From a virus: a stretch of DNA of 47,412 bases. Positions within the stretch are counted from its first letter, which is position 1; every line of letters starts with the position of its first letter. Location of the stretch: positions 1 to 47,412 of IMG/VR virus record IMGVR_UViG_3300017727_000021; one strand, written 5' to 3'. Below are positions 32,394 to 40,686 of this stretch, one piece after another. A program made the position numbers and the translations under genes. The notes below the pieces were generated by a model, which was given only the letters and a program-made list of their open reading frames with translations, was not told the DNA's origin and did no database searches.

Positions 32394-32987
32394 ATGAAAA
32401 CGATGAACGCGAAAGACTATGTCTTTTCTACCACATTAGATATTGAAGCATTGAACATCAGGATGATTGATCGTATTGATGGTTTGTTGGATAATCAAGA
32501 CTATGCTATGAAGTTCAACCTAGATGGTGAGGTGACAAACCCCAATCTATTGAACTATCCTGAGTTTCAGGAGTTCTCGGTTTATGTGGAAGAGTTCGCC
32601 CGAGAGTCTTCGGTAAAGAGAAACTATGATCATCCCCATCATTCGCGACGAGTAGAATATGATGTCTGGTATGACATGTACATCAAATCGCAGAAAGTCG
32701 GTGGCCTCTGGGCAGCACGATATAAAAGTGGCCAAGGTGGTGGAGAACATGATCATTGGCCTTGTACTTGGGCATTCACCTACTACATCGACCCACCCGA
32801 AGGTGCATCAGGTTTATACTTTACAGACATAGACGATGAACTACCTGTCGATCATGGTAGGTTACATCTATTTGGTGGGAACATGTTGCATAGAGTCAAG
32901 CCATCAACTTTTGAGGGTTATAGATATTGTATTGCAGGTACAATAAGTACACACCCACCAACAAGTGCTTCTCGATTTAATGATTAG
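32394..32987 (+). CDS. Putative 2OG-Fe(II) oxygenase family protein, copy 1
   Basis: 197 residues; ATG 32394 without a clear ribosome site (in-frame ATG at 32403 is an alternative). The C-terminal half is a beta-helix-like core with GEHDHWPCTWAFTYYIDPPEG (H119, H121), then H166 in MLHRVKP and R177 in YRYCIAGT. An HxH motif with SGxYY-like strand resembles the family of putative 2OG-Fe(II) oxygenases with H-x-H ligands common in marine phages. Next gene is a paralogue with the key residues at identical positions. Substrate unknown. Confidence 0.7.
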   Translation: MKTMNAKDYVFSTTLDIEALNIRMIDRIDGLLDNQDYAMKFNLDGEVTNPNLLNYPEFQEFSVYVEEFARESSVKRNYDHPHHSRRVEYDVWYDMYIKSQKVGGLWAARYKSGQGGGEHDHWPCTWAFTYYIDPPEGASGLYFTDIDDELPVDHGRLHLFGGNMLHRVKPSTFEGYRYCIAGTISTHPPTSASRFND

Positions 32988-33546
32988 ACGCGAGAACATC
33001 CACCCTGAACTTATCTTCACTAAGATATTAGATGATGAGGATATGAATAACCGTATCATCAATCGTATCGATGAGGTTGGTGATGAACAAAACTTAGGTA
33101 CAAATAATCAATGTTTGTGTACCAACTTCGGTATGCACAAGCAATACCCTGAGTTTGCACAACTAGCAGACGAAGCACTAGATTTCTGTCAACTATCTTC
33201 GGACGATGTATGTAATGATTTTGAGAATCATAAGATCCGTCTTACTCAGCCGGGATATAACTACTTTATTCAAACTCTAAGTAATACACTAGTATGGGGA
33301 ACAAGGGCAGAGAGTGGTGAGATCGTCCGTGCACATGATCACTGGCCTTCAGTCTGGGGTTGGACATATTACATCGATCCACCAGAAGGGTGTTCTAATT
33401 TATACTTCCCGACACTAGACTATGAACTGGAGATTGAACACGGTATGTTGGTTGCCTTTAGGGGACATATTATACACGAAACTAGATCGCAACAATTTGA
33501 CGGATATCGATATTGTGTTGCGGGTACACTGAGTCATCTGAAGTAG
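32980..33546 (+). CDS. Putative 2OG-Fe(II) oxygenase family protein, copy 2
   Basis: 188 residues from ATG 32980 (8-nt overlap ATGATTAG with copy 1); an in-frame GTG at 32965 is less likely. AHDHWPSVWGWTYYIDPPEG (H119, H121), H166 in HIIHETRS and R177 in YRYCVAGT match copy 1 position for position, while the N-terminal ~100 residues are strongly diverged. This is a tandem duplication with changed substrate-facing parts. Together with the radical SAM and cytidylyltransferase genes it suggests a small-molecule or surface-modification pathway. Confidence 0.7.
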   Translation: MIRRENIHPELIFTKILDDEDMNNRIINRIDEVGDEQNLGTNNQCLCTNFGMHKQYPEFAQLADEALDFCQLSSDDVCNDFENHKIRLTQPGYNYFIQTLSNTLVWGTRAESGEIVRAHDHWPSVWGWTYYIDPPEGCSNLYFPTLDYELEIEHGMLVAFRGHIIHETRSQQFDGYRYCVAGTLSHLK

Positions 33547-33613
33547 TATTTAACCCTCCCTGACCGCAAAGCTAATTTTAACATGGAAAACATGAAATGT
33601 CAAGCACTAAATT
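33544..33613 (+). repeat. Intergenic element, copy 2 (copy 1 at 20638-20707)
   Basis: Begins at the TAG stop of copy-2 oxygenase. The shared TGTCAAG block here includes the start codon of gene 33597 (ATGTCAAGC), whereas in copy 1 the same position reads TTGTCAAGA. Confidence 0.7.
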
Positions 33614-34049
33614 AAAAAATATCGGATTCACTGCGTCTGCCTTTGATCTGCTTCATGCGGGTCATATCGCAATGCTCAAGGAGGCAAAGACTCAGTGTGA
33701 CTACCTTATCGTGGGTCTACAGACTGATCCATCCTTGGACAGGCCTGAAAAGAACGCGCCTATCCAGTCTATGGTAGAACGGTACATCCAACTGTCAGCC
33801 ATCTCTATGATCGATGAGATCATCCCCTATCGTACCGAGACTGATCTGATGGATATCCTCAAGGTCTATCCTATCAATGTGCGTATCATTGGTGAGGAGT
33901 ATAAGGACAAAGATTTTACAGGGAAGCAATATTGTATTGACAATGGCATCGAAATGTATTATAATAACCGCCAACATGACTTCTCTACGAGTAGTCTGCG
34001 TGAGCGTATCAGTGTCTCGACTAATGGTCAACACCCACTATTCAATTAG
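33597..34049 (+). CDS. Cytidylyltransferase-like protein (TagD-like)
   Basis: 150 residues. GFTASAFDLLHAGHIAMLKEA has the HxGH nucleotidyltransferase signature (H20-A-G-H23), and FSTSSLRERI is the ST-x-x-LRxRI motif near the end. These define the glycerol-3-phosphate/phosphocholine cytidylyltransferase group, which joins CMP to a phosphorylated alcohol. Middle RIIGEEYKDKDFTGK is also family-like. It may activate a small molecule for surface or nucleotide modification with the neighbouring genes. The start lies inside a repeated intergenic element. Confidence 0.85.
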   Translation: MSSTKLKNIGFTASAFDLLHAGHIAMLKEAKTQCDYLIVGLQTDPSLDRPEKNAPIQSMVERYIQLSAISMIDEIIPYRTETDLMDILKVYPINVRIIGEEYKDKDFTGKQYCIDNGIEMYYNNRQHDFSTSSLRERISVSTNGQHPLFN

Positions 34050-34052
34050 TAC

Positions 34053-34081
34053 TTGACAAACAGTGACTGAACCTGTATAAT
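34053..34081 (+). promoter_or_regulatory. Consensus sigma70 promoter TTGACA-17-TATAAT before gp55
   Basis: -35 at 34053-34058, -10 at 34076-34081. It shares the run ATTAGTACTTGACAAACA, including the upstream gene's TAG, with the gp46 promoter at 36657. Confidence 0.92.
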
Positions 34082-34092
34082 GGTTCAAAATT

Positions 34093-34707
34093 ATGGTAAA
34101 TCCTATGACAACACCAAAAGTAAAACCTAAAGATAAACCGCATTATGTCAATAATGCACAGTTCTCTCAGGCAGTAGTAGACCACTGCACTAAAACACAA
34201 CAAGCGAAAGCAGATGGAATGCCGGTTCCTGTTATACCGGACTATATTGCAACATGCTTCCTGAAGATCTGTGAGGGTCTGTCACACAAGGCAAACTTCG
34301 TCCGGTATACCTACCGCGAAGAGATGGTGATGGATGCGGTGGAGAACTGTCTCAAGGCAATTGAGAACTATAACATTGAGGCTGCGACTCGTACAGGTAA
34401 ACCCAATGCATTTGCATACTTTACTCAGATCTCGTGGTTTGCATTCTTGCGTAGGATTGAGAAAGAGAAGAAGCAACAGGAAATCAAGACCAAGTACATG
34501 GGACAGATGGGCATCGATGTGCTTTTAGACAATGATTTGGCAGATGATACCTCTATGCAAGTAGCACAGGCATATGTGGATACTCTCCGAATGCGTATTG
34601 ACGAGGTCAAGTCCAAGGATGCTGAGTGGAAAGAGATCGTCAAGAAGGAACGCAAGAGACGCACCGTCAAGGTAGACTCTGACTTGGGAGACTTTATAAG
34701 CGAATGA
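34093..34707 (+). CDS. 55: Late transcription sigma factor gp55
   Basis: 204 residues (T4 gp55 is 185); a start at ATG 34105 is also possible. The sigma region-2-like core reads YTYREEMVMDAVENCLKAIENYN and NAFAYFTQISWFAFLRRIEKEKKQ, clearly the gp55 pattern. The C-terminus should hold the sliding-clamp-binding tail. gp55 directs host RNA polymerase to TATAAATA promoters, several of which are in this window, and needs gp45 (encoded here) as coactivator. It overlaps gp47 by 4 nt. Confidence 0.94.
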   Translation: MVNPMTTPKVKPKDKPHYVNNAQFSQAVVDHCTKTQQAKADGMPVPVIPDYIATCFLKICEGLSHKANFVRYTYREEMVMDAVENCLKAIENYNIEAATRTGKPNAFAYFTQISWFAFLRRIEKEKKQQEIKTKYMGQMGIDVLLDNDLADDTSMQVAQAYVDTLRMRIDEVKSKDAEWKEIVKKERKRRTVKVDSDLGDFISE

Positions 34708-35759
34708 AGGTTGCTATTCTGAATGATACTCATGCGGGTATCCGTAACTCGTCAGACATCTTTATGGCATACCAAGAACGCTTCTATAGTGAGGTGTTCT
34801 TTCCGTACCTATTAGAGAATGACATCAAGCATATCATACACTTGGGTGACTACTACGACAATCGTAAGACGATCAACTTCAAGGCTCTGAATCACAATCG
34901 TAAGATATTCTTAGAACCCATGCGTAAGCATGGTATCACTATGGATATCATCTGTGGTAACCATGATGTGTACTACAAGAACACCAACGAGTTGAACGCA
35001 CTGAAGGAACTACAGGGTCACTACATGAACGAAGTGAACCTTCTCATGAAACCAACAGTGATGAACTACGATGGTACAGAGATAGCATTGATACCTTGGA
35101 TCAACCCTGAGAATGAGAAAGACACTCTAGAGTTTCTTGCAAACACCAAAGCAACACTTGTGGGTGCACACCTTGAGGTAACAGGGTTTGATATGCAGAA
35201 GGGTATGCCGTGTATGGATGGTATGGATCGGAAGATCTTCGGACGATTCGATATGGTGATGTCGGGTCACTTCCATGCTAAGTCATCGCAGGACAACATA
35301 CACTTCCTTGGGTCACAGATGGAGTTCTTCTGGAACGACTGTGACGATCCTAAACACTTCCATGTACTTGATACAGAAACAAGAGAACTGGAAGCGATTC
35401 GTAACCCAGTAACGATCTTCGAGAAGATCTACTATGATCACGAGAACATGAACAAGTTCAAGGACTTGTCCTATCTTGATAACAAGTTCGTCAAACTGAT
35501 CGTCGTAAACAAGGGTGACGCATATGAGTTTGAACGGTTTGTGGATCGGATTCAGGCACAGAAGATACATGAACTCAAGATCGCAGAGGACTTTGCTGAG
35601 TTCACTGGTGCGAATGTAGATGATGAGGTGTCGGTAGAGGATACCGAGACTCTGATCTATAACTACATTGATGCAGTAAGTACTGACCTAGATAAAGGAC
35701 GAATCAAGAAGGAGGTCTCACACTTGATGAAAGAGGCCCAGAGTATGGAGATTGTCTAG
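34704..35759 (+). CDS. 47: Recombination nuclease subunit gp47 (Mre11/SbcD-like)
   Basis: 351 residues (T4 gp47 is 339). Calcineurin-type phosphoesterase motifs are clear: ILNDTHAG (D8, H10), LGDYYDN (D49), CGNHD (84-88) and SGHFHAK. With gp46 it resects DNA ends for recombination-dependent replication. ATGA overlap with gp55; the stop TAG shares a base with the next GTG. gp46 follows after two intervening small genes, whereas in T4 the spacing is shorter. Confidence 0.95.
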   Translation: MKVAILNDTHAGIRNSSDIFMAYQERFYSEVFFPYLLENDIKHIIHLGDYYDNRKTINFKALNHNRKIFLEPMRKHGITMDIICGNHDVYYKNTNELNALKELQGHYMNEVNLLMKPTVMNYDGTEIALIPWINPENEKDTLEFLANTKATLVGAHLEVTGFDMQKGMPCMDGMDRKIFGRFDMVMSGHFHAKSSQDNIHFLGSQMEFFWNDCDDPKHFHVLDTETRELEAIRNPVTIFEKIYYDHENMNKFKDLSYLDNKFVKLIVVNKGDAYEFERFVDRIQAQKIHELKIAEDFAEFTGANVDDEVSVEDTETLIYNYIDAVSTDLDKGRIKKEVSHLMKEAQSMEIV

Positions 35760-36049
35760 TGCCTACTAAGAACGATGTAACCGGAGATAGTATCCAGAGC
35801 AAGACCGCTTCGGACAACTACCGTGACAACTATGATCGAATCTTTAGAAAAGATTTACCCAGCAACGCATTCTATCAGCAAGATGAGGAGAAAGATATGG
35901 GACTAGGGTTCAACGATGGATTCCCGACTCAGTTGGAGTTCTGGGATCACTACTGTATAGTAGAACAAACGGACATTGGAACCGAGAAAGGTTACCCTTG
36001 TAATTGGTGTGGATTAACGGAAGAAGATCTTGCCGAGTCAAACATCTAA
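35759..36049 (+). CDS. Small protein with C-x-x-C, function unknown
   Basis: 96 residues from GTG 35759 (TAGTG junction with gp47); ATG 35899 is an alternative start. The start MPTKNDVTGDSIQSKTASDNYRDNYDRIF is polar and the end has KGYPCNWCGLTEED with a CxxC pair that could bind metal. LGFNDGFPTQLEFWDHYC precedes it. No family recognised. It lies between gp47 and the cell wall hydrolase, overlapping the latter by 20 nt. Confidence 0.55.
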   Translation: MPTKNDVTGDSIQSKTASDNYRDNYDRIFRKDLPSNAFYQQDEEKDMGLGFNDGFPTQLEFWDHYCIVEQTDIGTEKGYPCNWCGLTEEDLAESNI

Positions 36050-36653
36050 GGATATCATAGAGGCCATCGTAGGTGGCATCATTGCTGTTGGTCTCACTGT
36101 AGGTTCTCTCATGCTCATCTTCCAACCTGATGAGGAAGAGGTTCCCGTTGTGGAAGAGACGGAAACATCTGAAATAGATGTTGTCCCATATTGGCCTGAG
36201 GTTCCATATACATATGACAATCCACAATTGCAGTGTCTTGCATTGAACATCTATCATGAGGCCCGTAGTGATAACTATGCTGGTCGTATGGCAGTTGCGG
36301 ATGTGACCCTCAATCGTGTGGAGCACTCCAGATTCCCAGATACCGTTTGTGATGTAGTACAACAGGCAAAACTATCTCAGTGGCATCTAGATCATGGACG
36401 GGAAGTCCCATTGCGACATAAGTGTCAGTTTAGTTGGTTCTGTGATGGTCGAGGGGATGAACCCCGCGACGAGGACTGCTGGCAAGAGGCACAACTACTC
36501 GCATACAATGTACTGGTCAACAACGAACTCCGTGGTATTACCGAGGGTGCGACTCACTACCATGCTACATATGTACTACCTAAATGGAGTAAAGACCGCA
36601 ACATGAGACTGATCGGTAGGATCGGGGCACATATATTTTATCGTCAAGATTAG
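36030..36653 (+). CDS. SleB-type cell wall hydrolase with N-terminal membrane anchor
   Basis: 207 residues from TTG 36030 (GGAAGAAG upstream). Residues 10-31 are a hydrophobic helix (IIEAIVGGIIAVGLTVGSL), followed by an acidic linker. The catalytic domain begins LALNIYHEAR with the family Glu (E77), followed by YAGRMAVADVTLNRV, CQFSWFCDG and GATHYHATYV, the hallmarks of SleB/CwlJ-type peptidoglycan hydrolases. It probably degrades the cell wall at lysis, the N-terminus acting as signal-anchor. The gp46 promoter begins directly behind its stop. Confidence 0.85.
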   Translation: MPSQTSKDIIEAIVGGIIAVGLTVGSLMLIFQPDEEEVPVVEETETSEIDVVPYWPEVPYTYDNPQLQCLALNIYHEARSDNYAGRMAVADVTLNRVEHSRFPDTVCDVVQQAKLSQWHLDHGREVPLRHKCQFSWFCDGRGDEPRDEDCWQEAQLLAYNVLVNNELRGITEGATHYHATYVLPKWSKDRNMRLIGRIGAHIFYRQD

Positions 36654-36656
36654 TAC

Positions 36657-36685
36657 TTGACAAACACTGAAGGGTATGTTACAAT
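36657..36685 (+). promoter_or_regulatory. Sigma70 promoter TTGACA-17-TACAAT before gp46
   Basis: -35 at 36657-36662, -10 at 36680-36685, starting behind the hydrolase stop. The run ATTAGTACTTGACAAACA is identical to that before gp55. Confidence 0.85.
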
Positions 36686-36691
36686 TACGCA

Positions 36692-38410
36692 ATGATTAAC
36701 TTTGAAAAACTAAGGTTCAAGAACTTTCTATCGACTGGTAATAACTTTACTGAGATTGATTTCAGTAAGACCCCTACTACTCTGGTGGTAGGTCATAACG
36801 GTGCGGGTAAGTCCACTATGCTGGATGCCCTGTCGTTTGGTCTGTTTGGTAAGCCACATCGGAAGATCTCCAAACCACAACTCATCAACTCTATCAATGG
36901 CAAGGGTACGCTTGTTGAGGTGGAGTTCTCTATTGGTACACAACAGTACAAGATCATCCGTGGCATCAAACCTAATAAGTTTGAGATCTGGGTGAACGGC
37001 AACATGATCAACCAGAGTTCTCATGCGAAAGAATACCAGTCTATTCTTGAGAAGAACATCATCAAGTTGAATCACAAATCCTTTCACCAGATCGTGGTGT
37101 TGGGGTCATCGTCGTTTGTGCCGTTCATGCAACTTGCTAGTGGTTCTCGTCGTGAGGTAATCGAAGATCTATTGGACATCAACATGTTCAGTAAGATGAA
37201 CGGTATCCTCAAAGAGAAGATGGCCCAGTTGAAGGATCAGATAAACGAGAACACTCACCAACTGAACATCGTAGATACCAAGATCAATGCACAGAAGAAG
37301 TATCTGCGTGACCTGAGTGAGATCTCTGCACAACAGAAGAAAGAGAAACAGACATCTATTCAGTCTCTACAGGAAGAGATTCGGGTGTTGAATGATAAGA
37401 ATGTACAACTCTCTGAAGATGTGGCAGATAAGTCACCTGACATCGAATCCCAGATCAGTACATCCACCACCGAAGATAAGAAACTGGATGAGTATGCAGC
37501 AGGGTTCAAGAGTCAGCAGAAGGAAGTGGTAAAACAAGCCAAGTTCTTTGAGAAGCATGATATCTGTCCTACGTGTAGTCAGGACATTGACGCAGAGACC
37601 AAGAAGAGTCACCTTGATAAGTGTAGGTCTACCGCGACTACTATCTCAGAAGCACTTGATATGTACGATGTCAAGAAGAAAGAACTTGACGGTAGACTAG
37701 AGGCCCTGTATACTCAACAGAATATTTTGCGTGAGTGGCAGGGACAGGTGAATGCAAACAACCAGAGTATTGCCACGATCAACCGGAACATCGATACACT
37801 GAATACTGAGTTGTCTCGTATTGATAATGAGACTGGTGATCTGTCTGAGGCCAACTCCGAGTTAGAGACCCTGCGTTGTGGTAAAGAAAAGTTACAGGAC
37901 TGTAAGTACAAACTGAACGAACAACACTCGTACAATCAGGTGTATGCCGAGTTACTGAAAGATACAGGCATCAAGACCAAGATCATTAAGCAGTACCTAC
38001 CCGTCATCAATCAGTTGACCAACAAGTACTTGCAGATTCTAGATTTCTTCGTACACTTTGATCTGGATGAGTCTTTCCAAGAGACTATCAGATCCAGACA
38101 TCGTGATGCGTTTTCGTATGACTCATTCTCTGAGGGTGAGAAGCAACGTATTGACCTGTCCCTACTATTCACGTGGAGACAGATCGCGAAGATGAAGAAT
38201 AGTGTCGCAACCAATCTACTAATCCTTGATGAGACTTTTGACTCGTCTCTGGATGAAGAGGGTATTGAAAACCTCATGAAGATTATTGAGACGCTTGGTG
38301 AGGATACCAATGTGTTTGTTATCTCTCACAAGAGTGAACTTGAGGATGCAGCCTTCCAGCGCAAAATTGAGTTCGTAAAAGAAAAGAACTTTAGTAAAAT
38401 AAAGTCTTGA
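36692..38410 (+). CDS. 46: Recombination nuclease subunit gp46 (Rad50/SbcC-like)
   Basis: 572 residues (T4 gp46 is 560). Walker A GHNGAGKST (34-42), long coiled coils on both sides of a zinc hook C292-P-T-C295 (DICPTCSQDID), and a C-terminal signature FSEGEKQRIDLSLLF with Walker B NLLILDETFDSSLDEEG. It is the ATPase partner of gp47. It starts seven bases after its promoter's -10 element, so the message is nearly leaderless. Confidence 0.96.
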   Translation: MINFEKLRFKNFLSTGNNFTEIDFSKTPTTLVVGHNGAGKSTMLDALSFGLFGKPHRKISKPQLINSINGKGTLVEVEFSIGTQQYKIIRGIKPNKFEIWVNGNMINQSSHAKEYQSILEKNIIKLNHKSFHQIVVLGSSSFVPFMQLASGSRREVIEDLLDINMFSKMNGILKEKMAQLKDQINENTHQLNIVDTKINAQKKYLRDLSEISAQQKKEKQTSIQSLQEEIRVLNDKNVQLSEDVADKSPDIESQISTSTTEDKKLDEYAAGFKSQQKEVVKQAKFFEKHDICPTCSQDIDAETKKSHLDKCRSTATTISEALDMYDVKKKELDGRLEALYTQQNILREWQGQVNANNQSIATINRNIDTLNTELSRIDNETGDLSEANSELETLRCGKEKLQDCKYKLNEQHSYNQVYAELLKDTGIKTKIIKQYLPVINQLTNKYLQILDFFVHFDLDESFQETIRSRHRDAFSYDSFSEGEKQRIDLSLLFTWRQIAKMKNSVATNLLILDETFDSSLDEEGIENLMKIIETLGEDTNVFVISHKSELEDAAFQRKIEFVKEKNFSKIKS

Positions 38411-38435
38411 CATTTGTAACCCCATGTGGTATTAT
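38407..38435 (+). promoter_or_regulatory. Sigma70 promoter TTGACA-17-TATTAT before gp45
   Basis: -35 at 38407-38412 overlapping the gp46 stop, -10 at 38430-38435. A TATAGT at 38433 gives a less favourable 20-nt spacer. Confidence 0.8.
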
Positions 38436-38466
38436 AGTATCCACAAAATCGTAAAGGAAATATATT

Positions 38467-39144
38467 ATGGAACTGACCGACAATACAATGCAGGTTCTCA
38501 AGAACTATGCAACGATCAATCCAAACATTGTTATCACTGAAGGTAACACCCTTAAAACTATCTCGGTGGCACGTAATGTGTTGTCCACCGCTGAGTTGAG
38601 TGAGGCATTCCCTCAGTCATTTGGCATCTATGATCTCCCTGAGTTCTTGAATGTCCTATCCCTAGTGGACTCACCCCGTCTCAAGTTTGAGAAGGATTAT
38701 GTTGTAGTTGGTGATTCTACTGGTCGTTCATCTGTGAAGTACTTCTTCTCTGACCCTGACATGCTGACCTCGCCTGGCAAGAACATTACCATGCCAGATG
38801 CCGAAGTTAAATTTACCCTAGATACTGACACGTTGGGTAAAGTAAAACGTGCTGCGGCAGCATTGGGTCATGAGGAGATCTCTATTACGCCCGTCACTGG
38901 TGCGGTACGTCTATCTGTCATTGACAGTAAAGACGCAACGAGTAACGCATTCTCTATCGATGTAGAGGGTGAGTACCCTGAAGGAGTTGATTTCAACTTC
39001 ATCATGAATGTTGGTAACCTGAAGGTTGTCAACGAAGACTTTGAAGTGGGTATAAGTTCTAAACTTATTTCCCAGTTCTCTAGTAAACAATCAACGATTG
39101 AATACTTTATCGCACTTGAAAAATCATCGACTTACGGAGCATAA
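38467..39144 (+). CDS. 45: Sliding clamp gp45
   Basis: 225 residues (T4 gp45 is 228). NTMQVLKNYATINPNIVITEGNTLKTISVARNVL and GIYDLPEFLNVLSLVDSPRLKFEKDY match the T4 clamp. The trimeric ring tethers gp43 to DNA and, bound by gp55 and gp33, activates late transcription. AAAGGAAAT-type ribosome site precedes ATG 38467. Confidence 0.96.
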   Translation: MELTDNTMQVLKNYATINPNIVITEGNTLKTISVARNVLSTAELSEAFPQSFGIYDLPEFLNVLSLVDSPRLKFEKDYVVVGDSTGRSSVKYFFSDPDMLTSPGKNITMPDAEVKFTLDTDTLGKVKRAAAALGHEEISITPVTGAVRLSVIDSKDATSNAFSIDVEGEYPEGVDFNFIMNVGNLKVVNEDFEVGISSKLISQFSSKQSTIEYFIALEKSSTYGA

Positions 39145-39149
39145 TAACG

Positions 39150-39362
39150 ATGGCAAAAGCACAAACTGAAAAAGATCATACGGCAATCTATGAACTTGGT
39201 AACCGAGTCTCGCGTTCTACTGTAGCAGTAATTGATACTGTGGTACAACGAGGTGGGTTCAAAGGAGAGGAACTGTCCACTATCGGACAACTACGTGACC
39301 AAGCCGTACAGATCATCCAACTCTGTGAAGAACACCAATCTGAACAAGGAGTTGAAGAATAA
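39150..39362 (+). CDS. Small helical protein between clamp and clamp loader
   Basis: 70 residues: MAKAQTEKDHTAIYELGNRVSRSTVAVIDTV then GQLRDQAVQIIQLCEEHQSEQGVEE. It is mostly helical and acidic at the end. It is 5 nt behind gp45 and followed by a terminator, so it is cotranscribed with the clamp. No family recognised. Confidence 0.65.
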   Translation: MAKAQTEKDHTAIYELGNRVSRSTVAVIDTVVQRGGFKGEELSTIGQLRDQAVQIIQLCEEHQSEQGVEE

Positions 39363-39380
39363 CGGCGGGTCTTCTGTCGT

Positions 39381-39422
39381 GGGGGTGGGGGGTCTCCTTT
39401 CCTCTCCGCCCCCGAACTTTTT
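39381..39422 (+). terminator. Rho-independent terminator after the gp45 unit
   Basis: A G-rich arm (39381-39392) pairs with CCTCTCCGCCCCC (39401-39413), with some G-U pairs, and is followed by GAAC and a T5 run (39418-39422). It directly precedes the gp44 promoter. Confidence 0.85.
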
Positions 39423-39424
39423 AC

Positions 39425-39453
39425 TTGACAATTTGTTTCATATAATGTACAAT
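39425..39453 (+). promoter_or_regulatory. Sigma70 promoter TTGACA-17-TACAAT before gp44
   Basis: -35 at 39425-39430, -10 at 39448-39453, just past the terminator. A TATAAT at 39441 is too close to the -35 to pair with it. Confidence 0.8.
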
Positions 39454-39493
39454 GTACAACTTATGAAACATTTTTTAATATTATGGAGACTTT

Positions 39494-40432
39494 ATGTCCA
39501 ATCAGTTCTTATGGGTCGAGAAGTATCGCCCATCCACCGTAAAAGATACAATACTACCTCAAGACCTGAAAGATACCTTTCAGAGTGTTGTAGACTCCGG
39601 TGAGATTCCGAACATGTTATTCACTGGTACTGCGGGTCTAGGTAAGACTACAGTTGCACGTGCCATCTGTGATGAACTAGGACTTGACTACATTGTCATC
39701 AACGGTTCCGAAGAAGGTAACATTGATACCCTTCGTGGTAAGATCAAGCAGTTCGCTTCTTCGGTCTCTCTGTCTGGTGGTTACAAGGTTGTGATCCTAG
39801 ACGAGGCTGACTACCTTAACGCACAATCAACCCAACCCGCACTGCGTGGGTTCATCGAAGAGTTCTCTCAGAACTGTCGATTCATTCTGACCTGTAACTT
39901 CAAGAACAAGGTCATCGAACCTCTACACTCCCGATGCGGTGTATATGAGTTCAACACCTCTAAGAAAAGTATGGTGGAACTATGTGGTCAGTTCATGAAA
40001 CGACTACAAATGATTCTAGACCAAGAGGGAGTCACATACAACAAAGAAGTGATTGCCCAGTTGATTACCAAGTATGCCCCCGACTGGAGGCGTGTACTCA
40101 ACGAGTGCCAACGTCACTCCATCTCTGGTAAACTTGAAACTACAGTAATCATTAATGATCTGAATGCCAACTACACTGGTCTGTTCAAGTCCCTCAAAGC
40201 CAAGGACTTCAAGAAGATGCGTAGTTGGGTGGTCAACAACATGGATGTTGAACCAGCAGCACTTTTCCGTGGTATCTATGATGCTATGGATGGTAACGTA
40301 GTTCCTGCGTCTGTCCCACAGTTAGTACTCATTCTTGCTGATTATCAGTACAAGAATGCGTTTGTGGCAGATCATGAACTTAACTTAGTCGCCTGCCTCA
40401 CTGAGTGTATGGCAAATGTGGAGTATGTGTAA
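39494..40432 (+). CDS. 44: Clamp loader large subunit gp44
   Basis: 312 residues (T4 gp44 is 319). LWVEKYRPSTVKDTILP, Walker A GTAGLGKTT (45-53), Walker B LDEADYL with DEAD (103-106) and the SRC motif (146-148) in EPLHSRCG define an AAA+ clamp loader ATPase. With gp62 it opens gp45 and loads it on primed DNA. Its stop overlaps the next ATG (TAATG). In T4 gp62 comes directly after; here it is 1.8 kb downstream. Confidence 0.96.
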   Translation: MSNQFLWVEKYRPSTVKDTILPQDLKDTFQSVVDSGEIPNMLFTGTAGLGKTTVARAICDELGLDYIVINGSEEGNIDTLRGKIKQFASSVSLSGGYKVVILDEADYLNAQSTQPALRGFIEEFSQNCRFILTCNFKNKVIEPLHSRCGVYEFNTSKKSMVELCGQFMKRLQMILDQEGVTYNKEVIAQLITKYAPDWRRVLNECQRHSISGKLETTVIINDLNANYTGLFKSLKAKDFKKMRSWVVNNMDVEPAALFRGIYDAMDGNVVPASVPQLVLILADYQYKNAFVADHELNLVACLTECMANVEYV

Positions 40433-40686
40433 TGCATAAAGATAACGAAGATAACGTAATTCAGTTCCCTTTGATTGATGGTGATTTCCGTGGATTTGAA
40501 ATTGAAAACCCTGAGACTTGGACTTGGTTTAGTAACAAGGATAATCAAGAGATTGTCGATGCTATTGCTGAACAGTCTATTGAGGTAGCAGAACAAGCAA
40601 TGGAGCTGGAGAAACAGTCTCAGCAACTTCTGACTCAGTCCCTGAAGATCTTGGAAGCAATGAAAAAATTGGAGATTGATGAATGA
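40432..40686 (+). CDS. Small acidic protein, function unknown
   Basis: 84 residues from ATG 40432 (TAATG overlap with gp44). MHKDNEDNVIQFPLIDGDFRGFEIENPETW, then a long helix EIVDAIAEQSIEVAEQAMELEKQSQQLL that may form a coiled coil. No family recognised. ATGA overlap with the next gene points to translation as one unit. Confidence 0.65.
   Translation: MHKDNEDNVIQFPLIDGDFRGFEIENPETWTWFSNKDNQEIVDAIAEQSIEVAEQAMELEKQSQQLLTQSLKILEAMKKLEIDE

Noticed and set aside
39232-39603. Plus-strand open frame across terminator and gp44 promoter
   Set aside because: It crosses a hairpin terminator and a promoter and overlaps gp44; composition is not protein-like.
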